Shown piece by piece: positions 27,804 to 36,861 of a stretch of DNA of 64,000 nt. The stretch's first letter is position 1, and each line of letters starts with the position of its first letter. Source of the stretch: Pontibacter russatus (GTDB lineage Bacteria > Bacteroidota > Bacteroidia > Cytophagales > Hymenobacteraceae); the NCBI RefSeq assembly GCF_009931655.1, contig NZ_CP047984.1:868001-932000 (forward strand), read 5' to 3'. The position numbers were made by a program, and so were the translations under genes. The notes under the pieces are model-generated. The model worked only from the letters and a program-made list of their open reading frames with translations. It had not been told where the DNA came from and searched no databases.

Positions 27804-29846
27804 CTACCGAAGGAAAACAGCCACGGAGCGGGAACAGACATCATAATGCGGATGTTGAATCTCCTCTATATGGTCTTCTGGCAGGAAATCCTGGGGCGAC
27901 TCCAGGCTGGTGTCCACTATCCGGAACCAAGGGCCGGGCTCCATAAAATGAAAATCGATGCTTTCCCAGTAGGAGTTGATCATCACATATATATCGCGGT
28001 CCCCCTGGCTTTCTCCTTTCAGGCAGAAAGCCAGGCTGTGTGAAGCCGGGCCCCAATCCACAAATCCCTTGGAGCCGTACCACGTGACATCGTCACGCCA
28101 GAAGCGGCTGCGCCCCAGGCTGGGGTGGCGCTTCCGGAAAGCAATGGCTTTGCGAACGAATTCGAAGTGCGCAGCCATTAGCTCCAGGCGGCTCCAGTCC
28201 AGCCAGGTAGTCGGGTTATCCTGGTTATAGGGGTTGTTGTTGCCTCCCTGGGTCTGCAGGAACTCATCGCCAGCCACGAACATGGGCGTGCCGTTGGCCA
28301 GCAGGAGGAGCATGAAAAAGTTTTTCGCCTGCTGCTTCCGCCGGGCAAGCACCTCTGCCGGCACCTGCGCATCTCCTTCCCAGCCACTGTTCCAGCTGTA
28401 ATTCACTGTGTTCCCGTCTCCATTGTTGTGCCCATTCGCCATGTTGTGTTTATCATTGTAAGAAACCAGGTCATAAAGGGTAAAACCATCGTGCGAGGTT
28501 ATATAGTTGACACTTTGGTAGGGATGGCAGGCGTTGAGCAGGTCATCCGGGAAGAGATTGTCGCTCCCATAGAGCCGTTGCATCAGAGCACCAACCATTG
28601 CTTCGTCGCCCTTGACAAACCGGCGCACGTCATCCCGAAAGCCGCCGTTCCACTGCAGCCAGGTTCTCCCCGGGAAGTCGCGGCCCAGTTGGTAGAGGCC
28701 TTGCGCGTCCCATGGTTCGGCGATCAGCCTGACGTGGGCCAGGTCAGGGTCTGTGGCAATGTCTGAGAATATGGGTGCCTCGCCCACAGACCCATCCGAC
28801 CGGCGGGTGAAGATGGAGGCCAGGTCGAAGCGAAAACCATCCACATGCATCTCCTTTACCCAATACCGCAGGCTATCCATAATCATACGCTGCACGGCCG
28901 GGTGGTCGGTGCGGAGGGTGTTCCCCGTGCCGCTATAGTTCAGAAAAGGGACCTGCGGGTCTTCCTGCACCAGGTAATAGGTAGAGGCGTCTATGCCTTT
29001 CAGATGATATGTAGGGCCACTCAGGCCTTCCTCGGTGGTGTGGCTGAAAGCTACATCCAGAATGACTTCAATACTTGCTTTATGCAGCTCCCGCACCATG
29101 GTTTTGAACTCCAATATCGCGCCAGCCGGGCATTGATCCGCCGCAAAACTTTTATGTGGGGAGAAGAAGTTAAGGGGCATATATCCCCAGTAATCACCTG
29201 CCTGAGGGTCAAACTGATGCACTGGCATCAACTCTACAGCCGTTATTCCCAACTCCTTCAGGTAAGGGATCTTATCGACCACCCCTGCAAAGGTACCTCG
29301 GATTTCTTTGTCTACACTGGAATTGGGGTTACGGGTAAAACCCCGCACGTGCATTTCATACACAACCAGATCATGTTCATGCGCAACCATGCGGTCCCCC
29401 TGCCAGTCAAACTCCCCGTGGTTGGGCAGAATGTAGCCGAGCGGCGCTTTGCCCATATTAGAACCAGGACGGCTCGCTGCACTCCGGCTAAACTCTGGCG
29501 GAAAGAAAATTTCTTTCGCATAAGGGTCGAGCAGGAGTTTCTCGGAGTCGATATGGCATAAGTCGCTCAATACATCCGATGAATGCTGTACCTGAAAGGC
29601 ATAATACTGGGCTCCGGCCATTTGGCATCGCTTTAGCCGGCAGTGCCACACCCGTTGCGATTTATGCACCAGAGGGTCCAGGTCAAACGAGATTACCGGT
29701 TTCTCATATACCTCCTCCACAAACAACAGGAGCTTGACAAGGGAGGCACTTTTAGAGTATAGCGTGAAGTTATACGCGTCTTCTCCGGGTAGATACGTCA
29801 CCCCCAGCGGGAAAGGGGAACCTTCTATAGTAAACCATGATCCCAT
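27804..29846 (-). CDS. glgX: Glycogen debranching enzyme GlgX
   Basis: A 680-residue GH13 isoamylase-type enzyme that cuts alpha-1,6 branches of glycogen after phosphorylase action. The N-terminal CBM48-like domain (GSPFPLGVTYLPGEDAYNFTLYS) precedes the TIM barrel. Catalytic residues are visible: nucleophile D341 in HVDGFRFDLA, acid/base E377 in LIAEPWDAQG, and the transition-state Asp in YITSHDGFTLYDLV. Length is normal. It fits with the alpha-glucan phosphorylase at 36.9-38.5 kb. No operon partner is adjacent. Confidence 0.94.
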   Translation of the reverse strand: MGSWFTIEGSPFPLGVTYLPGEDAYNFTLYSKSASLVKLLLFVEEVYEKPVISFDLDPLVHKSQRVWHCRLKRCQMAGAQYYAFQVQHSSDVLSDLCHIDSEKLLLDPYAKEIFFPPEFSRSAASRPGSNMGKAPLGYILPNHGEFDWQGDRMVAHEHDLVVYEMHVRGFTRNPNSSVDKEIRGTFAGVVDKIPYLKELGITAVELMPVHQFDPQAGDYWGYMPLNFFSPHKSFAADQCPAGAILEFKTMVRELHKASIEVILDVAFSHTTEEGLSGPTYHLKGIDASTYYLVQEDPQVPFLNYSGTGNTLRTDHPAVQRMIMDSLRYWVKEMHVDGFRFDLASIFTRRSDGSVGEAPIFSDIATDPDLAHVRLIAEPWDAQGLYQLGRDFPGRTWLQWNGGFRDDVRRFVKGDEAMVGALMQRLYGSDNLFPDDLLNACHPYQSVNYITSHDGFTLYDLVSYNDKHNMANGHNNGDGNTVNYSWNSGWEGDAQVPAEVLARRKQQAKNFFMLLLLANGTPMFVAGDEFLQTQGGNNNPYNQDNPTTWLDWSRLELMAAHFEFVRKAIAFRKRHPSLGRSRFWRDDVTWYGSKGFVDWGPASHSLAFCLKGESQGDRDIYVMINSYWESIDFHFMEPGPWFRIVDTSLESPQDFLPEDHIEEIQHPHYDVCSRSVAVFLR

Positions 29847-30179
29847 ATGCTGCAGTCGGTAGTAAATAGCTCAAGTTGCGATATATAAAACTGATCAATT
29901 TTTAATGATTGTAAACCGCAACCTGGGTTAAGTAATATAAACAAAGTTTACGGAAAATTATATATACTGTATGCCTGAGGCTGCCTGCAAGTACAAAGTA
30001 GAAATATTTACAGGCTGTGCCAGGGATGCGTTTCGCAAAAGCTTTTCGCAAAGGTTTCGCAGCACGTTAGGTGCCGACCCAGAAGAAGCTCTCTTTTTGC
30101 CGCATATAAAAAGCTGATTTCATATAATGGCCTAAAGCAAAAGCGAAACAGATGCCGCTTCCAACAAGATTTAATCATG
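29847..30179. other. Intergenic, no gene supported
   Basis: About 330 A/T-rich bases upstream of glgX, containing TATATA stretches near 29880 and 29960 that probably include its promoter. Beyond about 30000 the sequence may be decayed 5' part of the stress-protein remnant that follows. Confidence 0.4.
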
Positions 30180-30370
30180 CCTTGTCTTCAGTGTGAACTT
30201 TGCGCGTCAGCAGGATATAGTGGAGGGAATTGGGGCGTTTGTAAAGGAGCATATGGCTGATCTGCTGGTTCTAATCCGCCAGAAACACTTTTTATTTACT
30301 GACAGTATAAGTGAAGCTTACGCCTCGCCTAAGGGCACTTCTGCTAAGCTTGCCTTCCCTTTCTCTATAT
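30180..30370 (+). pseudogene. C-terminal remnant of a universal stress protein
   Basis: The plus strand reads FSVNFARQQDIVEGIGAFV, then KEHMADLLVLIRQKHFLFTDSI. This is the end of the second UspA domain as in the intact genes nearby, which have IAAGIQRYVQEQQADLLVLVPQKHPFLERL at the same place. The frame continues without the usual ending and has no plausible start. A third-party gene (mgtA, opposite strand) ends at 30385. Evidence that the USP family was once larger here. Confidence 0.6.
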
Positions 30371-30384
30371 CACAGTCAGTGAAA

Positions 30385-32925
30385 CTAAACAGTAGAAAGG
30401 TGTTTGCCATTTCTTTTATCCAGATTGGCGTTGAAGAACCAGCGCTTGAGCAACTCACCTGTCACCACATACAGCAACAGAATAGCACCTATTGTTAATA
30501 CTTCCACCTGATGGGCAAAAGCCAGGCCTAGTAAGGGAGCAAGTGGGGAAAAAGGCAACCAGATCGTGATTGCGAGTGCGAGTGCAGCTAACCAGAGTAG
30601 AAGCGGATGAGGCCTGCTTTTGAGGAGTGGTTTCCTGGTTCTTATGATAAACACGATGAGCAGTTCCGTTGCAATCGACTCCAGAAACCAACCAGTCCGA
30701 AAAGGAGCATCCCGGAGCCCAAAATAGAAATACAGCGTGTAGAAGGTGACGAAGTCGAACAGGGAACTGTGCAAGCCGAAGACGAGCATGAAGCGGCGCG
30801 TCAGGCCGATGTTCCATTGTAACGGACGAAGAAGCTGTTCTTCATCCACATGGTCCGAGGACACCGCCAGGTAAGGGAGGTCTGTGATCAGATTGGTGAG
30901 CAGGATTTGCTTGGGGAGCATGGGCAGAAAGGGCAACAGCAGCGAAGCGCCGGCCACGCTGAACATGTTGCCGAAGGTCGCGCCGGTTGTTGCAAAGATG
31001 TACTTCATAGAGTTGGCAAAGGATTTTCGGCCCTCCTGTACGCCATCTGCTAGCACGCCCAGATCTTTTTCCAGCAGCACAAAGTCTGCCGCTTCCTTTG
31101 CTACGTCTACCGCATTGTTGGTGGAAATGCCGGTATCGGCAGCATGAATAGCCGCCACGTCATTGATACCATCCCCAAGGTACGCTACCCTGAGCCTGGA
31201 CATCTGCAGCGCCCGAACAATCCGCTCTTTCTGATAGGGCTCGATCTCCGCAAAAACAGCTGTGCGGGCCGCATTCACCGTCAGGGCCTCCGGTGACATC
31301 TGGTTCAAGGCCTGACCGCTGATGAGGTTGGACGTGTCCATGCCCAAGGCGCTGGCTGCGTGCATGGCGGCATATCGGTTGTCGCCGGTGATGATCTTGA
31401 CACCAATCCCCATTTTCTCCAACCGATCCAGCGCAGCAGCGGTGCTATCTTTGAGTCTGTCTTCCAGCAAGATGAAGCCTTGAAATACCATCTGCTGCTC
31501 ATCCTCGTGCCCGAAAGAGTCTTTAGTACTTTGCCTGTAGGCGATACCTAACACACGGAGCCCTTGCTGGCTGTAGGCTTCTGCTTTACGCAGCAAACGC
31601 TTGCGCTCGGGCCCATTCAGTTCCTTCTCGGTGCCGTCTTCCGCCAAGACTCCACTGCATACGTCCAGGACGTTTTGTATAGCTCCTTTCGTAATCAGGA
31701 GATTTCCTTTCTTGCTCCGCACCGCAATAGAAAGCCGCTTGCGGATGAAGTCGTACGGAATCTCATCGATTTTTTCGAACCCGGTGGCTGTGACCGGCAG
31801 GGAACGAATGACTTCATCAATGGGGTTGGTGAAACCACTTTGAAAAGTAGCATTTAGAAAAGCATATAGTGTAGCCTTTGGGTCCGACTTCCCGGCGGTA
31901 TCTACAATTGCATACACTTTGACAGATCCTTCGGTAATGGTGCCGGTTTTATCAGTACACAACACATTCACTTCCCCAAGGTTGAAAATGGAGGAGAGGC
32001 GCTTTACGATGACTTTTCTTTTCATCATGCGCCTTGCGCCCGCCGACATGGCGAATGTCATGACGGCGGGGAGCAGCTCCGGGGCCATCCCGATGGCCAG
32101 CGCCAGGGAGAACAGCAGCGAGTTGAAAAAGGGCTTGTCGAAGTACAGGTTGGTGGCAAGAATGAAGGTAGCCAGCAACACCGTGACGCGAAGGAGAAAA
32201 TAGCCGAAGCCTTTGAGACCTGCTTCAAACGCGGTGGGCAAGTGCTGCGTCAGGCTGTGAGCCATCTGACCGAACACTGTGTCCTGTCCTGTATGCACCG
32301 CCAGCACTTTGGCAGTGCCGCTCACGACATTGGTGCCCTGCCAGAGACAGTTGCTTTTTTTGCTTAATGGTGTTTCCTCCGGCAATATTCCGGGCGCTTT
32401 GGCCACGGGAAAAGTCTCCCCGGTTAGGGTGCTCTCGTTCACATGCAGCTCCTTGCTATCGATAATGCGGCAGTCCGCCGGGATCATATCTCCTGCATTT
32501 AAAAGAATGACATCTCCAGGTACCACCTCCTGTGTGTGCATGCTTACTTCTTTGCCATCCCGCACTACCAGGTGTTGCACCTCAATCATCTTCAGGAGCT
32601 TTTCAACGGCATTGCCTGCTTGCAACTCTTGCAGAAAGCCCAGCAGGCCGGAGAGCAGCAGGATAAAAAGTATGATGAGTGTGTCGGAGGTCTCTCCCAG
32701 AAAAGCAGAAAGGATGACGATGATGATGAGCAACAGCATCAGCGGATTACTAAACTGGCGGAGGAGTAGTTTTACCTGATCATGCAGCTTGGTATGGGTT
32801 CTGGTGCTCTTTCTCTGTGCTGAAATTCTTCTCTTAGCAGTGGTGGCATTAAGCCCGCTGGCGCTTGTCTGTAGCTGCCGGAACAGCTGTTCTATCGTAT
32901 CGGAGGCAAGGAATACCTGACGCAT
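30385..32925 (-). CDS. mgtA: MgtA-type magnesium-translocating P-type ATPase
   Basis: An 846-residue P-type ATPase, subfamily IIIB, importing Mg2+ across the inner membrane. The actuator TGE loop is in VNESTLTGETF (about residue 168). The phosphorylated Asp is D325 in CTDKTGTITEG. The transmembrane motif ALAIGMAPELLPAVM precedes it. TGDNRYAA and GDGINDVAAIHAADTGIS complete the catalytic set. About ten membrane helices, with the last six at the C-terminus. The ATG lies 2 bases beyond the ABC gene's stop codon, so it is the second gene of that transcript. The sequence looks intact. Confidence 0.93.
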   Translation of the reverse strand: MRQVFLASDTIEQLFRQLQTSASGLNATTAKRRISAQRKSTRTHTKLHDQVKLLLRQFSNPLMLLLIIIVILSAFLGETSDTLIILFILLLSGLLGFLQELQAGNAVEKLLKMIEVQHLVVRDGKEVSMHTQEVVPGDVILLNAGDMIPADCRIIDSKELHVNESTLTGETFPVAKAPGILPEETPLSKKSNCLWQGTNVVSGTAKVLAVHTGQDTVFGQMAHSLTQHLPTAFEAGLKGFGYFLLRVTVLLATFILATNLYFDKPFFNSLLFSLALAIGMAPELLPAVMTFAMSAGARRMMKRKVIVKRLSSIFNLGEVNVLCTDKTGTITEGSVKVYAIVDTAGKSDPKATLYAFLNATFQSGFTNPIDEVIRSLPVTATGFEKIDEIPYDFIRKRLSIAVRSKKGNLLITKGAIQNVLDVCSGVLAEDGTEKELNGPERKRLLRKAEAYSQQGLRVLGIAYRQSTKDSFGHEDEQQMVFQGFILLEDRLKDSTAAALDRLEKMGIGVKIITGDNRYAAMHAASALGMDTSNLISGQALNQMSPEALTVNAARTAVFAEIEPYQKERIVRALQMSRLRVAYLGDGINDVAAIHAADTGISTNNAVDVAKEAADFVLLEKDLGVLADGVQEGRKSFANSMKYIFATTGATFGNMFSVAGASLLLPFLPMLPKQILLTNLITDLPYLAVSSDHVDEEQLLRPLQWNIGLTRRFMLVFGLHSSLFDFVTFYTLYFYFGLRDAPFRTGWFLESIATELLIVFIIRTRKPLLKSRPHPLLLWLAALALAITIWLPFSPLAPLLGLAFAHQVEVLTIGAILLLYVVTGELLKRWFFNANLDKRNGKHLSTV

Positions 32926-32927
32926 GC

Positions 32928-34786
32928 TTATTTTCGAACAGGAGGGATTTCGGAAGATACGGGCGGGTGTGCCCCCTTTAGGCGGTGAAGCTCCGCATAT
33001 ACGGCGTCTTGCTTCAACAACTCCTCGTGGCTGCCTTCTTCCACCACATAGCCGCCTTTCACCACAAAAATTTTATCAGCATGCCGAATAGTGTGGAGGC
33101 GGTGTGTAATCGTAAGTACCGTGCGCCCTTTCATCAATTCCTCAAGCGCTTTCATCACACTCTGTTCAGACACTAGGTCCAGCGAAGCGGTCGGTTCATC
33201 CAGAATGAGAATGGGGGAATTGCGCACAATGGCCCGGGCAATGCCGATGCGCTGACGCTCCCCCCCGGAGAGGGTCAGACCTCTTTCTCCCACCAAAGTA
33301 CTATAGCCCTGCGGCAACTGACTGATAAACTCATGCGCAAAGGCTTTTTTTGCGGATTCTATGATTTCTTCAGATGTAGCCTCTGGCCTCCCATAGGCGA
33401 TATTCTCCTGTACAGAGCCATAGAACAGCACAGTGTCCTGCAACACGAAGCTAATTTGCATACGCAGCTCACTTAGTTTATACTCCCGGATGTCTTTCCC
33501 GTCAATTAGTATTTTACCGGCAGTCGGATCGTAAAAGCGGGGGATGAGGCTGGCAATGGTTGACTTGCCCCCCCAGTGGGCCCGCATATGCCAACATGCT
33601 GGCCTGCCCGGATTACCAGGTTAATGTCATGTAGAACAGGGGCTTCCGGATTATAGGCAAAAGCCACCCTCTCGAATACAATATCCCCTTTCAGGTGACC
33701 AGGGGCTTGGGCACCCGGTCTTTCGGCTATTACCGTCACAGTGCCCAGTATCTGCTGGATGCGCTCGAGTGCGACCAAGGCTTGGGCAATGTTTGTTGTC
33801 ATTTTCGCCAAGTTCTTTACCGGGTTGAAGAATTTATTCAGGTAAGACAGAAAAACGGTTAAAGCACCCACTGTCATCACACCAGCTACTACCAGATGAG
33901 CCCCACGCCAAAGCACAAAAGCTGTGCAAAGCGATACAGTAATGGTGACGACGGGAGAGACGAGAGATTTTACCTGCCTGGCCTTCAAAGCGGCCTCTAT
34001 GGTTTCAAAACTTACTCTTTTCAGCCGGTCCTCTTCCAACTCCTGCCGCCCGAAAGCATTGATGGCCCGAACAGATTCTAAGCCCTGCTGTAGTACAGTC
34101 ACCATTTCTGCCTGATCTTTCCGAACTTCGCGAGTGGCCTTTTTTACCGCGTTTTTAAAGCGGATCATAAATATCAGGAGAAAAGGAGACACCCCAACCA
34201 GCATCAGGGTAAAGTCCCAACTGAGGTAAAACATCACGCAAAGCATGCCCGTGATGGTCAGTGCGTCGATGAGGATATTCAGCAGGGTTTCCGAAGCAAA
34301 GTCCTGAATTGTGGACACATCGGAAGTGATAGTGCTGAGCAGTTTTCCTACCTGGTGGTTGTCGAAGTAAGACAGGGAAAGCTGCAGCAGGTGGTGGTAC
34401 ACCCAGCGACGTAAATCGTTGGCCACATACTGGGCCACGCTCTCTGTATAATAACTGTTGATATAACTGGCCCCTCCCCCTAATGCCGTTAATATAACAA
34501 TGGAGACGGCGGCTACAGCAGCTAACTCCACTTTATTTTTCAGCAATGACATGTCCCCTACCCATGCCAGCCAATCCGGTAGCAGATGATGGCTGATGAC
34601 ATTGTCAATAATGATCTTCAGTGGCCAGGGGGCGGCAAGGCCCATGGCCGTTTCAGCAAGCATGGCGGCTAATATGATCAGGAGCCACTTTTTGTAAGGT
34701 TTTAGCAGCCCTAACACCAACGCCGCCTTGTTTCGGGAAGAAGGCGGGTTCGCCGAAATATTCCTGCTTACCATGCTTCGTTCCAT
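32928..34786 (-). pseudogene. ABC transporter (fused permease-ATPase), frameshifted in Walker A
   Basis: A type-I exporter half-transporter (TMD-NBD, MsbA-like) of about 620 residues. The N-terminal half has six predicted membrane helices (e.g. WLLIILAAMLAETAMGLAAPWPLKIII) and an intact coupling region. The nucleotide domain begins at IVFERVAFAYNPEAPVLHDINLVI. At the Walker A motif the frame breaks: 33506-34786 reads GICGPTGG then goes astray, and 32928-33587 resumes with GKSTIASLIPRFYDPTAGK. A run of 7 G (minus strand) lies exactly there; 8 G would restore GPTGGGKST. Downstream motifs are intact: Q-loop VLQDTVLF, signature LSGGERQR, Walker B ILILDEPTASLD, H-loop TITHR. Either a sequencing/slippage indel or a real loss. 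First gene before mgtA. Confidence 0.85.
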
Positions 34787-35056
34787 GCTGCCTATCGTTT
34801 TTAAAGGAAAAGAAACCTCTGGGCAACTTTACTCGCCCACAGACGAGGGTGCTTGCTGTGTTAGGTTGCACCCGTGCCACAACGGCCCGCAGGTGCTGAG
34901 CCAGCTGATTACAATAGGAAAACGTATTCTCCGGACATATTGAAAAAATCCTGTATAAAATATTTTTTATGGACAGGAGATAAAAAAGCTTTACAAACTA
35001 TTATAAAGTTAACATTTAAATCCTTTCTAATATAAGATTAGTGTCAGGAACAGAAG

Positions 35057-35068
35057 TGATTTAGATCA
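35057..35068. promoter_or_regulatory. FNR/CRP-type palindrome TGAT-N4-ATCA before ABC-mgtA
   Basis: TGATTTAGATCA is a perfect TGAT-N4-ATCA dyad, the core of FNR-family sites (TTGAT-N4-ATCAA). It lies about 270 bases before the ABC gene start, facing the ABC-mgtA unit. Identical core spacing occurs twice before ppsA. The fused REC-CRP protein at 55996-57045 is the candidate binder. Confidence 0.55.
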
Positions 35069-35234
35069 TTGTGCCAGCGCTTAGGGAATCCTCCGTTTTT
35101 AGAGTTAGTGTAAAGCGGTTAGCTGGATGCACAGCTACATATATCAGTGTATTCGCCTCTATTTGTTTACTTGTCAATGGCCAAGAGTGCTGTTTCCTTT
35201 CCTTTAACTGCTCTGTTTCACAAGTAAACATGCA

Positions 35235-35429
35235 TGAACACGGGAATTAACTTTGAAATCCCTAGTTCAGTGCCTTGAGTATAAATATTTACAGCTTTGT
35301 TCATCTGTTTCGTGCGGATTAGCTTTGAAACACCAACAAATAACAAATTATATAAATGTAGCTTTGTAATTTACATATTATATATAGCTCAAAACCAACA
35401 GGTTATCTGTTATTTAATTCCCGTGTTCA
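35235..35429. mobile_element. MITE-like element with 16-base terminal inverted repeats
   Basis: TGAACACGGGAATTAA (35235-35250) is the exact reverse complement of TTAATTCCCGTGTTCA (35414-35429). The 195-base unit is A/T-rich and has no gene. The right end of the IS982 remnant at 60070-60085 (TTAATTGCCGAGTTCA) matches 14 of these 16 bases, so the unit is probably a deletion derivative that an IS982 transposase could move. No clear target duplication seen. Confidence 0.65.
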
Positions 35430-35546
35430 CATTAAGTAAGTCGGCTGAGCCGCTTTATAGGACTTTCTCACCCCAGGGCTGGTTCTTGTTCTAACAATTT
35501 TTTGAAGCAGGTTTTACAAAACCGATAGTTCCTCTGATGTGACTTT

Positions 35547-36730
35547 TCATTTCCTATACAAAGCAATTGCTGTATGAGCAAGTAGCATGTCCCGTTTGTA
35601 GATGTCCCTCCGGAACTGCAGCACTCCCCTATCATCTACCCAGCAGGTAAAGTAGCCAAGCTTCACCTGAACTGGCTTTGGAAGATATACTCGCTTGTCA
35701 GGTGTAGACGTTGCCCACAACGCCTGCACATCTTTTTTCCTCATCCAGTTTTCACTAAGTAGAAAAGCTGCAAGGGTATCAGGGTGCTGCACCCGCACAC
35801 AGCCGTGGCTGAGGGCGCGGTATGGCTGCATGAAGAGGGCTTTGGCAGGTGTGTCGTGCAGATACTGGGCATAAGAAGTTGAAAACAGGAATTTAACCTT
35901 CCCTAAGGCATTCCAGGGGCCTGGGACCTGAACAACCCGCAGCCCGTCCCGGTCGGGGTTTGGCTTATGCCAGTTTACAGCATTTAGGGGATGCTTGTTT
36001 TCTTATTTCCCTGCTGCCGGTATAAAACCATATGGTTGCGCGTCAGGCAGCCTCTATCCTTTTGAAGTAACGGAATGATTTCTTTTCGGAAGATACTTTG
36101 GGGTACATTCCAGCTGGGGTTTAGGACAAGGTGCTTTATGCTGCTGTCTATGGGCTTGGTCTGGAACGCTTTAGCAGGCTTGCCAACTACTACCCGGGTA
36201 GTCCAGATGGTTTGCCCAGTCTTGTCAAGCAGTTGCAGGGTGTAATCAGGAATATTCACAAATACGAGAGGGAGCGCGGTTTCTTTGTTGAACGCTTTCC
36301 AGCGCATTAAATTTACCTCTATTTGCCTGAGCCGTTGGGACGGCGATATGTTTAGTTCCTGCAGTGTTTCTTGGCCAACCACACCGTCTGCTACCAACCC
36401 GTGTCTTTGCTGGAATCCTTTTACAGCTTTCGTGAGCGCTTCGTCAAACAAAGGGTGGGACAGGGAATCAGATGCTTTCAGGTCTCCAGCGAGGGACAAG
36501 ACTCTCCGAAGACTTGAAACATACTCATTGCTGTCGCCGGGGTGCAAACGGATTTTTCCCGGAAAATAAATCCATTCGTGGTTAGCAGCTAACGCCCGGT
36601 ACTGTTGCAAGGCCTGCTCAAGGCGAAGACACTGTGGGTGCGGCGCCTGCTGAACAGGTTTTCTAATATTGGTGCTGCTGCTGTTCATTAAAGCGAGCAG
36701 GAATAAAATGTACCAATAATAAATTTTCAT
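35547..36730 (-). pseudogene. L,D-transpeptidase (YkuD) with peptidoglycan-binding domain, frameshifted
   Basis: A periplasmic cell-wall crosslinking enzyme of about 393 residues. The start is the ATG at 36730 (MKIYYWYILFLLALMNSS, signal or anchor). A PG_binding_1 domain follows (DEALTKAVKGFQQRHGLVADGVVGQETLQELNI), then the YkuD domain (VFVNIPDYTLQLLDKTGQTIWTTRVVVGKP). Near 35985-36005 the frame is lost after RQQGNKKTSIP-stop. It resumes in another frame with NAVNWHKPNPDRDGLRVVQVPGPWN and includes the catalytic SHGCVRVQHP, ending at 35547. The domain order matches the large YcbB-like LDTs. A single indel separates both halves. Confidence 0.82.
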
Positions 36731-36861
36731 ATTGTCTTCCGTTCCAGGCAATGTGAGTCGATTTGTTAAGCGTATTGATTTGTCGAAGCTGAGTCTTTTT
36801 TACACCTGCAGCAGATGGTGTTGCAACCGGTATCGAAGGCACAGGCAGCTTTGGAGAAAGA

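Larger units (their letters stand above)
34787..35546. other. Long intergenic region with regulatory site and MITE-like element
   Basis: 760 bases upstream of the ABC-mgtA unit. It holds the FNR-type palindrome at 35057-35068 and a 195-base inverted-repeat element at 35235-35429, listed separately. The A/T-rich part 34940-35050 probably contains the ABC promoter. The frame at 35297-35494 lies inside the element and is not a gene. Confidence 0.55.
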
